From Chitinophagales bacterium (lineage in GTDB: Bacteria > Bacteroidota > Bacteroidia > Chitinophagales > Chitinophagaceae), in assembly GCA_013298665.1 (NCBI GenBank), contig JAAFIK010000038.1, forward strand, positions 1-47,129: a stretch of 47,129 nt of DNA. Reading direction: 5' to 3'. Position 1 is the first letter of the stretch, and each line of letters opens with the position of its first letter. This document shows, piece by piece, positions 35,001 to 44,203 of this stretch. The notes under the pieces are model-generated. The model saw nothing but the letters and a program-made list of their open reading frames with translations. It ran no database searches and was not told the origin of the DNA. A program made the position numbers and the translations under genes.

Positions 35001-38000
35001 TGACGTCTAACGGGAAAATTGATCGTAAATGCCTGCCTCCGATCGATCCTGCCTTGAATACTTCGACTGTTGAATATGCAGCACCAGAGAATGATGTTGA
35101 ACAAAAACTGGTAAGTATCTGGCAAAAGATACTTGGTATTTTGCAAATCGGTGTTCTGGATGATTTTTTTGAATTGGGTGGTCATTCAATGCTTGCGACA
35201 AAAATGGTCTGGGCTATAAGAAAGGAACTGGATGCAGAAGTGACGATCAGAGATTTATTCCTTTATCCAACGATAAGAGAAATCGCAAGCCGCCTGAGAA
35301 GGGAGGATGCCATTATAAAAACTCCTGGCATCATTCCTCAGAAAAGGAACGGCTCAGTCCCTCTTTCTTTTGCACAGGAGCGGTTATGGATAATTGATCA
35401 ACTGAAAGGATCTGTACAGTATCATATACCTGCAGTACTCAGGCTGCATGGCCGTTTGCAACCTGAAGCACTTGTCTATGCATTCAACTGTGTAATAGAC
35501 CGTCATGAGATTTTGAGAACGGTAATTAAAGCAACCGGAGGGATTCCGTATCAGGAAACTCTTGAACCCGGGACATGGCAACTGGAGTTTACTGACAAAG
35601 CAGTATTTGATGGGGATGAAAATGGTATATCAGAGGCGGAATACATAAACGAAATGACTGAACGGATTTTTGATTTATCCTGTAATCATATGCTGCGGGC
35701 CGGTCTTGTTCGTTTACATGAAGATGAGTATTTACTGGTTATTGTACTGCACCATATTTCTTCAGATGCCTGGTCTTTGCCGATAATAATCAAAGAGCTT
35801 TCCGGATTTTACAGGGCAGCAATAACGAACGTACCCTATACCGTTCCTGTTTTACCTATTCAGTATGCAGATTACGCAATCTGGCAAAGAAATTACCTCA
35901 GTGGGTTTATACTTGACGGTCAACTGAGTTACTGGATTGAGCATTTGAAGGATGTGACACCGGTCAACCTGCCCCATGACTTTGCCAGACCAGCAATGCT
36001 GAGCCACCAAGGTGCGGTTGTTGAAGCAACTATTTCCGAACAACTCAAGAGGTCATTGCAACAATTATCCAGGGGCAGTGGAGTTTCATTATTTATTACC
36101 ATGCTTGCTGCTTTTAAGGTGCTGCTTTCCCGCTATAGCGGGCAAACGGATATTTGTATAGGCAGTCCTACAGCCGACAGGACGCATGATGCTGTAGATG
36201 GTTTGGTGGGCTTCTTTGTGAATACTGTAGTGGTAAGGACAGATCTGCAGCATGTACATACTTTTCAGGATGTATTAAAGGAAGTGAAAAAGTCAACATT
36301 GGATGCTTATCAATACCAGGATGTTCCATTCGAAAAAATTGTGCAGGCGGTAGTTAAGGAAAGGGATCTCAGCCGTACGCCGATATTCCAGATTATGTTT
36401 GCCTTACAGAATACTGATAGTGTAGTCGTTGATGACGATTTTCTGCATGGGTTGAAGACTTCACATGAACCTCATCCCTCTGCAACAACAATTTTTGAAA
36501 TTAATTTTGCGATTCAGGAAACAGCGAACGGATTAAGTATTCAGGCCGGATACAGCACCGATCTTTACAAGAGAGAAACAATCCGGCAGATGACTGGGCA
36601 TTATATCCGGTTGCTTGAGTCGGTGGTCAATAACCCGAATGCTTCTGTTGCAAAGCTACAGATGCTGAAACCCGAAGAAGAGAAAGCTCTGCTGAAGGTA
36701 TTTACCGATACTTTCCATCCAGTCAGCAATGATATTACTTTGGTAGGATTACTGGAAAAACAGGCTGCAAAAACTCCGGAAGCAGTTGCGTTGGTATATA
36801 ACTCAGCTGTACTGACTTTTGATGCATTCAATAAAAAGGCAAACCAGCTTGCGCATTATCTTTTGCGGAATGGAGTGAAGCAAGATATTCTCGTGCCCGT
36901 TTGTCTGGGCCGTAGTGCAGAATTATTGCTGGCCATGGTTGCGGTTATAAAAGCCGGCGGTGCTTATGTGCCGATTGATCCTGAATACCCGCCAGACCGT
37001 ATTGCTTATATGCTTCGTGATGCCGGTGCCGGACTGGTCATTGCCGGTGCTGCTGTAAAGAATATTGCTGATAGTGTTATGGTTATTGATATTGATGACC
37101 AGAAAAGTAATATCGCAAAGGAGCAGACAAGCAATCCTGATATCGGAATTGCCCAAACACAGACTGCCTATGTCATTTACACTTCTGGTTCCACGGGTAA
37201 TCCCAAGGGAATAAAAGTAATGCATAAGAATGTAGTTCATTTTCTTGCCTGGGCAGACCGTGTATTTAAGGCTTCAACGGAGAATATACTTGCTTCCACT
37301 TCGGTATGTTTTGATTTGTCTGTATTTGAGATATTTCTCCCGTTGACGACAGGTGGTCAAGTTATACTTGTAGACAGTGTGCTTGATTGCGGAACCAATT
37401 TGTCCGTAAATTCAGTGACCCTTATTAACACTGTACCCTCTGCTATCAGGGCACTATTGTCGGCAAATGCTATTCCCAGATCAGTGAAAACCATTAATCT
37501 TGCCGGAGAGCCCCTGCAGATAAAACTTGTGCAGGAATTGTATGAACTGGATCATATTGAAAGTGTATTTAATCTGTATGGACCGTCAGAAACTACTACT
37601 TACTCCACATTTACACAGGTAAAGCGGGATGATGTTTTTTGTTCCATTGGTAAGCCCATTTACAATACCGGTATATATATTCTTGACGAACATTTCAACC
37701 TGCTGCCACAAGGTGTCCCGGGAGAAATTTATATCGGTGGCAGGGGCGTATCGGCCGGATATCTGCATAGACCTGAGCTGACTGCAGAACGCTTTCTGCC
37801 CAATCCTTTCGTTGTCAATGATATCATTTACAAAACCGGCGATATTGGGAAATGGCTACCTGATGGAAATATTCTTCTGCTGGGAAGAACCGATAGTCAG
37901 GTGAAAGTAAAAGGATTCCGTATTGAGTTAGGCGAAGTGGAAGTTGCTCTTCAGCAAATACCAGATATTGATGAGGCAGTCGTTCTTGCCGGTACAACCG

Positions 38001-38554
38001 CGGATGGCTCTGATGAACTTTGTGCTTATATAACATGCACACTGGAATTGGATATTACTACGATTAAGGAATACCTTTCAGCGGCAATGCCCGCATTTAT
38101 GATACCTGATCGTTATATTCGCCTCGAAGTAATGCCATTAACACCCAATGGGAAAATTGACAGAAAAAAACTCCCGCTCACGGAAGGTGCCCGGTTGTCA
38201 AAAACTGTTGAATATACAGCACCGGGGAATGATATGGAAAGAGGTATCTCCGACATCTGGCAACAGGTATTGGGGATTGAGCACATAGGCGTCACAGATA
38301 ATTTTTTCGATCTTGGCGGAAATTCCGGCAAAGTGATTCAGATGGTAGCCCTGGTAAACAAATCCTTTAATACTAATATCGCAGTTTTAACGGCTTTTAA
38401 GTACCCGTATATAAGAGTTTTTGCCGGACAACTATTCTCGGAGGCATACAAGAAGGAGGAATATATACAAGTGTTGGATGAAGCAATAGATTCATCTGTA
38501 GATATCATGCAGAAAACATTTATTTTATTAAGTGAACAGAAAAATGAAAACTAA
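29078..38554 (+). CDS. Three-module nonribosomal peptide synthetase (C-A-T-C-A-T-C-A-T)
   Basis: The protein has 3158 residues. Domains: C1 (~5-440, HHLITDG at ~143), A1 (~466-955), T1 (Ser~1008, GGNSL), C2 (~1065-1500, HHIAADGW at ~1194), A2 (~1524-1985), T2 (Ser~2037, GGHSM), C3 (~2094-2530, HHISSDAW at ~2225), A3 (~2555-3035), T3 (Ser~3083, GGNSG). All A domains keep the YTSGSTG loop and the final NGK(V/I)DRK lysine. Pocket residues read by eye against GrsA: A1 D-L-K-N-V-L-S-D-I, unassigned; A2 D-A-W-F-L-I-N-V-V, close to the known Leu code; A3 D-L-F-N-N-A-L-T-Y, the known Ala code. There are no epimerisation or thioesterase domains. The protein begins with a C domain, so the first residue is acylated by something loaded elsewhere, perhaps the free ACP at 21403. 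The stop overlaps the PKS start by 11 bp. The chain should pass from T3 to the PKS ketosynthase. Confidence 0.93.
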   Translation: MRIDCMEDLFYPLHPAQLDVFLDQLIDPDSPHYNTGGYIVLKGTLDKEKFMAVVRSVPVVFDAFRMRFDMHSDEPGFYLDTAYNCFEISEVDFSKEADPAAAAAKWVQDDFNIAFPIVKDALLFKQALLKIADDEYWSFNKYHHLITDGYGFAVWAQFVAGNYLALISGVDPSFVYPSYVQQSLTAAAYYKSQDYRKEMSYWEEKLSIVPPKPFTASVQYAQKADIKSGKYRLCLTPRQRLLLEELQTATKCSLQQLTIAAFTIYLGKTTSQREFIFGIPIHRRRNREQRLTFGMFSGILPFKAAYEKSIVLHDLLKTVRQAQKNDYRNQHYQIGDLYRNAHKYVNVDSPFDVLINYENLNFSLDFGGELTAHTYHVLSEYEKRPFHLCWRDFGNQQPLELHIDFLYTYFSDRDVEAIASRLLMILENMTGSLNVPVASLSLVTESERRLLLSGFNKPAVDYNLMYSIPDLFGMQAKRTPGNLAVVDEKGQITYEKLNRLSNRLCHCLYGRGIRANDIISIFLEPGINMIAAILGTLKAGAAYLPVDLKYPQERIHYMIQHSGSKLIICSESSRTLLGSIAGVDMLCIDEIEWHSFSEERLRVSISMQQLFYLIYTSGSTGNPKGAGVYHYSVVNLFYWYVQEFAIGEHDRNMIISSVGFDLTQKNIFSTLCTGGMLVMPLMDQFDVSKLVGLVAAHSVTIINCTPSAFYPFAEDSFFYDSIETLRLVVLGGEPIHTAQLSRWLSAKKTTCEIVNSYGPTECTDIAAFYRIDNLAAFVDKPMPIGIPNTNVQIFVLNQDNELLPVDMVGQICISGAGVGPGYLNDKELTGMKFIPNPFGSGRLYFTGDTGRWLPDGNLLCLGRMDDQVKIRGYRVEPGEIENVILQSGLVSMVAVLAREIDMGEKRLLAFVVPENSFDHTHIHNFLQQRLPAHMLPSRYIELDRFPLSANGKVDRKALSVIEIPVILENTSFLPASEIESVLSDMWKQVLSVTQVDISHSFFELGGNSLVATRLLNRIRKFLGVSLDMQSLFAHPTIRQLAIFLQSLKDTANIAGITHTGHLPFPPLSFAQERLYFIDQYEGSQHYHLPLIFSVTGNLDMPALDGAFRLILDRHQVCKTVFKQNGDGELYQHILSSDDWQMVVEYPGNKTIERDHDEWIKAFIDDPFDLTADYMLRVKVICIHSTLYTLLIKIHHIAADGWSVPIFLRDLTEGYDALLHNRKPEFPALALKYTDYAYWQRNFLQGKVLDDKIDFWKAKLNGSTPFNLSADSGSAFSAGSKHGKTFSFEISNLLALKIKRFCIEQGATMFMTFISAFNVLLHRYSGQQDICIGYPVANRTSQGIDGLVGFFVNILPLRLRIGDDMSFAELMRQVRNEILEAYAFQDAPLEKMEGAIGNNRFLGKAQPFDVVFVFQHREENPDVYVELSGLKMSRRPVSAVTAKFNLTFSVEETEDGLEGKAEYCTDLYKEETIHRIVQHYLILLEALTSDPVAAIGKWPMITEIEKYLFRSFNDTKAFYPSDKTIIHLFEIQVAKTPDHIALVSGDIALTYQMLNGQANQVGRYLRDYYDVRPNEIIGVGISGQDWTLIAVLGILKSGAAFLPLDADMPVERFEHMYRDCSCRLVINPDEWSRFLVVADNFSKENFEQSGVANDLAYVIYTSGSTGLPKGVMIENKGLVNLCCWHVSHFAVTAMDKASLYANMMFDASVWEFFPYIISGAAVYVVPSAIRLSVEALSSFYTQHEITISFLPTPVGEQFLKEQNSSLRYLLIGGDKLNAFENTSYQVVNNYGPTEGTVVATSFPVEQSDANIPIGKPISNTRLYILNSYFELCPLGVPGELYIAGDGLARGYINREDLSKERFLHDLCGEARLYKTGDICRWLPSGNVEFIGRADDQLKIRGYRIELGEVEAVLNSFPTIISAVVTVRKSDQGENQLVAYFISREQILPQVIRSFLAKKLPAYMLPGYYVRVYNWTLTSNGKIDRKCLPPIDPALNTSTVEYAAPENDVEQKLVSIWQKILGILQIGVLDDFFELGGHSMLATKMVWAIRKELDAEVTIRDLFLYPTIREIASRLRREDAIIKTPGIIPQKRNGSVPLSFAQERLWIIDQLKGSVQYHIPAVLRLHGRLQPEALVYAFNCVIDRHEILRTVIKATGGIPYQETLEPGTWQLEFTDKAVFDGDENGISEAEYINEMTERIFDLSCNHMLRAGLVRLHEDEYLLVIVLHHISSDAWSLPIIIKELSGFYRAAITNVPYTVPVLPIQYADYAIWQRNYLSGFILDGQLSYWIEHLKDVTPVNLPHDFARPAMLSHQGAVVEATISEQLKRSLQQLSRGSGVSLFITMLAAFKVLLSRYSGQTDICIGSPTADRTHDAVDGLVGFFVNTVVVRTDLQHVHTFQDVLKEVKKSTLDAYQYQDVPFEKIVQAVVKERDLSRTPIFQIMFALQNTDSVVVDDDFLHGLKTSHEPHPSATTIFEINFAIQETANGLSIQAGYSTDLYKRETIRQMTGHYIRLLESVVNNPNASVAKLQMLKPEEEKALLKVFTDTFHPVSNDITLVGLLEKQAAKTPEAVALVYNSAVLTFDAFNKKANQLAHYLLRNGVKQDILVPVCLGRSAELLLAMVAVIKAGGAYVPIDPEYPPDRIAYMLRDAGAGLVIAGAAVKNIADSVMVIDIDDQKSNIAKEQTSNPDIGIAQTQTAYVIYTSGSTGNPKGIKVMHKNVVHFLAWADRVFKASTENILASTSVCFDLSVFEIFLPLTTGGQVILVDSVLDCGTNLSVNSVTLINTVPSAIRALLSANAIPRSVKTINLAGEPLQIKLVQELYELDHIESVFNLYGPSETTTYSTFTQVKRDDVFCSIGKPIYNTGIYILDEHFNLLPQGVPGEIYIGGRGVSAGYLHRPELTAERFLPNPFVVNDIIYKTGDIGKWLPDGNILLLGRTDSQVKVKGFRIELGEVEVALQQIPDIDEAVVLAGTTADGSDELCAYITCTLELDITTIKEYLSAAMPAFMIPDRYIRLEVMPLTPNGKIDRKKLPLTEGARLSKTVEYTAPGNDMERGISDIWQQVLGIEHIGVTDNFFDLGGNSGKVIQMVALVNKSFNTNIAVLTAFKYPYIRVFAGQLFSEAYKKEEYIQVLDEAIDSSVDIMQKTFILLSEQKNEN

Positions 38555-41500
38555 ACAAGTGTACACAGGTTTGGAAATCGCAATCATTGGTATGGCCTGC
38601 CGTTATCCCGGGGCTTCCACATGGAGGGAGTATTGGGAGAATCTGAAAAATGGAGTAGAATCAATAACCTTTTATTCTGACGAAGAACTTCTTGCAAGGA
38701 ATCTTGACGAGAAAACCATAAAGCACCCCGATTTTATCAAATCTAATCCCGTATTAAAGGATAAGGATGTTTTTGATTCAAATTTTTTTGATTACAGACC
38801 GATTGATGTAGTATTTCTCAACCCATTGCACAGGGTTTACCACGAATGTATTTGGGAGGCGCTGGAGGATGCAGGTGTAAATCCGGATGACACAAAGGGA
38901 TCAATCGGTCTTTTCGCGGGCGGAGGGGAGGACCTGAACTGGAAAGTGTATTCCCGGTTAAAAAATAACAACGGGCTGATTGATGGCATAACATTGAGCC
39001 ATCTGAATAACAAGGATTACCTGGTCTCTTTGCTGGCATATAAGTTGAACCTTACCGGACCTGCGATTACTGTAAATACAGCCTGCTCGACATCGCTTGT
39101 TGCCGTTAATCTTGCCTGCAAGAGTTTATTACTCGGGGAAACCCGGGTGGCAGTTGCGGGTGGTGTTTCCATTGATACACGAAAGCAAAAAGGGTATTTG
39201 TTTGAGGAGGGTATGATTGTTTCGCGTGATGGCCATTGCCGGGCATTTGATAGTAAAGCCAGCGGAACAGTATGGAGTGAGGGAGCAGGAGCCGTTGTAT
39301 TAAAGCGGCTTGATGATGCACTTAAAGATGGGGATCATATTCATGCCGTTATCAAAGGGATTGCAATCAATAATGACGGGAATAAGAAAGTTGGGTTTAC
39401 AGCTCCCAGCGTAGAGGGACAAGTTGACTGTATCAGAAGAGCGCAGAAGTTTGCTAAAGTCAATCCTGATACCATCAGTTATGTAGAAGCGCATGGGACG
39501 GGTACCAGATTAGGAGATCCTATCGAAGTAGAAGCATTAAATATTGCCTTCAATAAAAACACCACTCATAAATGTGCATTGGGGTCTGTAAAAACAAATA
39601 TCGGCCATGCTGATGCTGCTGCCGGAGTTGCCGGCTTGATCAAGACTGCGTTGTGCCTGAAGTATGAAATAATCCCGGCCAGCCTGAATTTTGACAGCCC
39701 CAATCCGGGAATTAATTTTGGTGAAGGTCCTTTTTATGTAAATACGGAAACCAATGAATGGCTGCGGAGTAATGGCACACCTTTGCGTGCAGGCGTGAGT
39801 TCTTTTGGAGTGGGAGGCACGAATGCACATGCTATTGTAGAAGAACCTCCTGTTCCTGAAATCAGCGGGAAAGGCAAGTTATATAAATTACTGGTACTGT
39901 CTGCGAAAACTGAAAGTTCCCTGGTCAGGTATGCCGAAAAATTAAGCGTACACCTTCTCGGGGAGCCCGATACTAATCTAGATGACCTGAGTTATACGTT
40001 GCTGGTTGGACGAAAACATTTTTATTATCGTAAAGCGCTTGTTTTCAGCAACAGGGATGAATTGCTCGCATCATTAGAAGCCATTAAAGGCAGTGAACAG
40101 AAGAATCGTGTAAATGATATAGTGAAATCTGTTGTATTTATGTTTCCCGGACAGGGAGCACAGTATGGTGGTATGGTCATGGATATTTATGATAATATTC
40201 CTGTGTTCCGGGATGATATTGATGCTGGTCTTTCCATTATCCACAAGTTGACAGGGGAGGATTTCAGGCCAATCTTATTTGAGAAATCGACACCTGGAAA
40301 AGGTATTAATGAAACGAAATATACACAACCCCTGCTTTTTCTGGTAGAGTATTCGCTGGCGCGTTACCTGATGTCTATCGGAATAACGCCAGGGTATATG
40401 ATTGGACACAGTATAGGAGAGTATACTGCGGCCTGTATCAGTGGTGTTTTTAGTTTTGAAGACGCACTTCGTCTGGTAATCAGACGGGGAATGTTGATGA
40501 ATAGTGTTGACCCCGGAGCGATGCTTAGTATTCCTTTGGCGGAATCGGATGCCATGAAGTACCTTGGGGAAGGTGTTTTTCTGGCAGCAGTAAACAGCCC
40601 GGAAAGTGTTGTGCTTTCAGGAAATTTTGAAGCTATAGATAAAGCGAAGTCCTTGCTTGATAAGGATGGTATTGCATATATCACATTGCATACCTCTCAT
40701 GCGTTTCATTCAGGTATGCAGGATGGTATTTTGCAGGAATTCAGAAGCGAGATGGATAAGGTTACTTTCAATAAGCCTTCCAGGCCATTTATTTCTAACC
40801 TGACCGGGAAGGTCATTGCTGATGAAGAAGCGATGTCTCCGGACTATTGGGTCCGGCATATGCGTCATACAGTGAAGTTTTCTTCGGGGGTAAGTGCGAT
40901 TGCAGAGTTAAGTGGTGAAAACATATTTATCGAAGTCGGCCCCGGACGATCTCTTTCAGGATTATTAAAGCAACACAAGATTGGGGGACATGCTCCTGCA
41001 ATAGTAAATTTGCTTAAGTCCGCGAAAGATACGGATAATGATTTTCGTTGTTTGACAGAAGGGCTCGGACAATTCTGGGCGAAGGGAGGTGGTGTGAATT
41101 GGGACGCATATTTTTCATCAGAGCAAAGACTGAAACAGTCTTTGCCTACTTACTCCTTTGAGCCCGTAAAATATGCTACTGAGGTAGATCCTTTTGAAGA
41201 TGCTGCATTTACAGGTGCAAAGCCTGTTACCGGATCGGTCTCATCGTTGCCGGAATGGTTCTATGTACCTTTCTGGAAACGCCTTAATATATCACAGGGT
41301 ATTTTCAATAAGGATAATAGCCTTTCCTATATATACATATTTGCGGATGATCCTGGGATGAGTAATTATTTAGCTGATGCTGTAATGAAAGATGCCGGAC
41401 AAGTTATTTTTGTCCGGAAAGGACAACAGTTCGTTAAAGGCGACGGTTACTATGAAATCAATCCGTCGACAGAGGCAGATTTTGTAAAACTGTTCAAAGA

Positions 41501-44078
41501 CAGTACTGCCGGGGATAACAGTATCATTAATATTCTTTATTTATGGAGTAGTGGGATAGCAATTTCCGGCGAAGTTACGATTGATGCTTTCGATTTTGCC
41601 CGGGATGTTTTTTTTGACAGCTTATTGAATATTGCCAGGGCTATTCGGGAAAACGATATTTTAAATGACGTAAAGCTGAAGGTGATCAGTAACGAATTAT
41701 TTGATGTTTGCGGGGGAGAGAAAATAAGCCCGGAGCGGGCAATATTATTCGGTCCTCTGCAAATAATTCCACTTGAGTATTTAAATATCAGTTGTCAGTT
41801 AATTGATATCGATATGTCTGCGAATGGAATATCGCTGCCTGGTCTGTGCGAAATAATTTTGCGGGAAATCAGAAGTTCAACCTCCGATCATATTGTTGCA
41901 TACCGAAACGGGCATCGTTGGGTTAGACATTTTGAACAAATCACTGTAGATGCCCGCAAGACAAATGCTCCTTTCAAAGATGGGGGAGTATACCTGATTA
42001 CCGGTGGTACGGGAGGTATTGGTCTTGCTGTAGCGGAGTATATCGCAAGTCTGTGTAAGGCTGTAATTGTTTTAACAGGGCGCTCCTATTTTCCGGCAAA
42101 AGAGTTATGGGATGCCGAAATTGAAAAATTGCCGGATTATGATAGTTTTAAAAATATTTTATTACGCATAAAAGGGATATCGGATAGTGGATCTGAAGTA
42201 TTTTATTACCAGGTTGATGTTGCGGATACCATACAAATGATGATTTTCAAAAATGATGTACTTAGCAATCATGGTAAAGTAAATGGCATCATTCATTCTG
42301 CAGGAGTTTCAGATGGCCGGATGATACAGTTTACCAGCAAGGAGATGACGGATAAAGTTTTTTCCGCTAAGGTAAAAGGAAGTATTTTATTGAGACAGTA
42401 TTTTGGCGATGCCGCTTTTATGGTTTTATGTTCATCGTTGGCTTCTGTTGTGCCTTATCCTGGTCAGGTCAGCTATACCTCAGCCAATAACTTTATGGAT
42501 GCATTTGCTTATCAGAACACCAATGAGAATTTTCTTGTAACTTCAGTGAACTGGGATTACTGGCGCGACTCTGGACTTGGGCTGAATGCTTATCTTAATC
42601 AACTGGACTATAAAAATTTTGAAGTAAAGGAGAGCCGGATATTTAATCATTATCTTTTCAGAAAGAAGGTTGAGGTCTCAATTACTGAGGTTGTATTTGT
42701 TTCTTATCTCACTGCTGAACGCGACTGGTTTCTTAAAGAACATCGGATATCGGCCGATCATGCGGTTATGCCTGGGACAGCTTATCTGGAAATGATGAAC
42801 GCGGCTTTTTCTTTATGGCAAAATACCGGGTACACAGTGTTTACTAACGCATCTTTTCATGCGCCGATGCTTTTCAGTTCTTCAACCGAGCGGGAGGTTC
42901 ATGTAATCCTGCGGAAAGAGGAGGGAAGATATAAACTGTCTGTCCGCAGCAGAGACAGGTCAGAAAGTTTTGGCTGGCTCGTGCATGCAACCGGAGAAGT
43001 ATTCATTGAAGCGCTTGAGCGGGAGCCCGTTGTTCACAATATCAGTGAGATAGAACGTAATTGTACAGAGGCTACACTGACCAAAGATTCAAATACAAAA
43101 GACCTTTTTTATTCGGATTTTTACGGACCAAGATGGAATAACCGATCCTGGATAAAACAAGGGAAAGATTATCAATTGTCTTTTCTTGAACTGGATGATA
43201 TGTTTCTTGGGGATATTGAGAACTATAAATTGCATCCGGCTTTGCTCGATATGGCTACTTACTATGATGCTGAAGTATGGGATTCCGATACCTTTTTGCC
43301 TTTTCGCTATGAAAAGCTGACCGTTTTTTCACCACTTCCTTCAAAGGTATTCAGTATAATCCACCGTTATCATGCCAACAGCATTGAGGGAAATGAACTG
43401 AAGTATGATGTCGTTATTGCTGACACCAATGGGTTGACTCTGGTGAACATTGAAGGCTTTACACGCTTACGCATTTCAGATCGTGGTGAGCATTCAAAGC
43501 GCCCTGTTGCCGCAAGTCAGGCTAAGGGTCAGGAAGCAGAAATGACTAAAAGAACAGACGGAATCAGCGATGCTGAAGGGAAAGAAATATTCGGAAGACT
43601 TATTGAACAGCAATTTACACAGGTGCTTATTTACGCGGGAGAGGGCGATCTGAATTATCTGGTCAAAAACCAGCTTGCCACCAGAAGAATAGAAGGACAG
43701 GAGAATGCTGCTGATGATCCGGCGATTTCGGACAGTGTATATCAACGACCTGATCTTAGTGTTCCTTATGTGGCGCCGGCTACTCAACAGGAAGGTCTGA
43801 TTGCAGATATTTGGGCTGCCTTTTTCAGCTACGATAAAGTAGGTATTAATGACGATTTTTTTGAGTTGGGCGGAGATTCACTAAAGGTTATGTCGGTCAT
43901 TTCACTTATGCAAAAGAAATTGAATGTAAACATACCAGCAAAACAGTTTTTTTCTCACCCTACTGTCTTGGGTATGTCTGCCTTTCTTGGTGATAGTGCC
44001 CCTGAATCTGCAACGGATGATTCATATCAAAAGGATGAACTTTCCAGCAGGATAGTAAAAATTGATGAAGATTTTTGA
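38544..44078 (+). CDS. Type I PKS module, order KS-AT-KR-DH-T
   Basis: The protein is 1844 residues from ATG 38544, overlapping the NRPS stop; GTG 38532 is an alternative start. KS (~10-440): Cys181 in TACSTSL, His317 in EAHGTGT, His355 in NIGHADA. AT (~530-860): Ser623 in GHSIGE and HAFH at 719-722, which indicates malonyl-CoA. Ketoreductase (structural part ~900-1140, catalytic part ~1145-1340): TGGTGGIG and the Tyr near 1311 in VSYTSANNF. Dehydratase (~1385-1660): His1400 in KEHRISADHAVMPG and Asp1569 in HPALLDMATY. Carrier: Ser1779 in LGGDSL. All catalytic residues are present, so it should add one malonate unit and leave an alpha,beta-double bond. The usual order is KS-AT-DH-KR-ACP; here the dehydratase follows the ketoreductase. 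A Lys/Glu-rich tail follows the carrier. Confidence 0.92.
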   Translation: MKTKQVYTGLEIAIIGMACRYPGASTWREYWENLKNGVESITFYSDEELLARNLDEKTIKHPDFIKSNPVLKDKDVFDSNFFDYRPIDVVFLNPLHRVYHECIWEALEDAGVNPDDTKGSIGLFAGGGEDLNWKVYSRLKNNNGLIDGITLSHLNNKDYLVSLLAYKLNLTGPAITVNTACSTSLVAVNLACKSLLLGETRVAVAGGVSIDTRKQKGYLFEEGMIVSRDGHCRAFDSKASGTVWSEGAGAVVLKRLDDALKDGDHIHAVIKGIAINNDGNKKVGFTAPSVEGQVDCIRRAQKFAKVNPDTISYVEAHGTGTRLGDPIEVEALNIAFNKNTTHKCALGSVKTNIGHADAAAGVAGLIKTALCLKYEIIPASLNFDSPNPGINFGEGPFYVNTETNEWLRSNGTPLRAGVSSFGVGGTNAHAIVEEPPVPEISGKGKLYKLLVLSAKTESSLVRYAEKLSVHLLGEPDTNLDDLSYTLLVGRKHFYYRKALVFSNRDELLASLEAIKGSEQKNRVNDIVKSVVFMFPGQGAQYGGMVMDIYDNIPVFRDDIDAGLSIIHKLTGEDFRPILFEKSTPGKGINETKYTQPLLFLVEYSLARYLMSIGITPGYMIGHSIGEYTAACISGVFSFEDALRLVIRRGMLMNSVDPGAMLSIPLAESDAMKYLGEGVFLAAVNSPESVVLSGNFEAIDKAKSLLDKDGIAYITLHTSHAFHSGMQDGILQEFRSEMDKVTFNKPSRPFISNLTGKVIADEEAMSPDYWVRHMRHTVKFSSGVSAIAELSGENIFIEVGPGRSLSGLLKQHKIGGHAPAIVNLLKSAKDTDNDFRCLTEGLGQFWAKGGGVNWDAYFSSEQRLKQSLPTYSFEPVKYATEVDPFEDAAFTGAKPVTGSVSSLPEWFYVPFWKRLNISQGIFNKDNSLSYIYIFADDPGMSNYLADAVMKDAGQVIFVRKGQQFVKGDGYYEINPSTEADFVKLFKDSTAGDNSIINILYLWSSGIAISGEVTIDAFDFARDVFFDSLLNIARAIRENDILNDVKLKVISNELFDVCGGEKISPERAILFGPLQIIPLEYLNISCQLIDIDMSANGISLPGLCEIILREIRSSTSDHIVAYRNGHRWVRHFEQITVDARKTNAPFKDGGVYLITGGTGGIGLAVAEYIASLCKAVIVLTGRSYFPAKELWDAEIEKLPDYDSFKNILLRIKGISDSGSEVFYYQVDVADTIQMMIFKNDVLSNHGKVNGIIHSAGVSDGRMIQFTSKEMTDKVFSAKVKGSILLRQYFGDAAFMVLCSSLASVVPYPGQVSYTSANNFMDAFAYQNTNENFLVTSVNWDYWRDSGLGLNAYLNQLDYKNFEVKESRIFNHYLFRKKVEVSITEVVFVSYLTAERDWFLKEHRISADHAVMPGTAYLEMMNAAFSLWQNTGYTVFTNASFHAPMLFSSSTEREVHVILRKEEGRYKLSVRSRDRSESFGWLVHATGEVFIEALEREPVVHNISEIERNCTEATLTKDSNTKDLFYSDFYGPRWNNRSWIKQGKDYQLSFLELDDMFLGDIENYKLHPALLDMATYYDAEVWDSDTFLPFRYEKLTVFSPLPSKVFSIIHRYHANSIEGNELKYDVVIADTNGLTLVNIEGFTRLRISDRGEHSKRPVAASQAKGQEAEMTKRTDGISDAEGKEIFGRLIEQQFTQVLIYAGEGDLNYLVKNQLATRRIEGQENAADDPAISDSVYQRPDLSVPYVAPATQQEGLIADIWAAFFSYDKVGINDDFFELGGDSLKVMSVISLMQKKLNVNIPAKQFFSHPTVLGMSAFLGDSAPESATDDSYQKDELSSRIVKIDEDF

Positions 44079-44203
44079 TTGCTGGCAAGTGGGGCTAAAA
44101 AAATAACCAACATGCCTGTATAAGTCATCAGTAAAACAAAATTACCATTGCTACTGTATGGCTATCCTCATTTCGGAAATGCAGACCTAATTATAATTGT
44201 TAC

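Noticed and set aside
44078..44203. Frameshift joining the PKS gene to the last gene
   Set aside because: The PKS ends after a complete carrier domain with a normal tail, and the next frame has an in-frame stop (44132-44134) upstream of its ATG, so they are separate genes.
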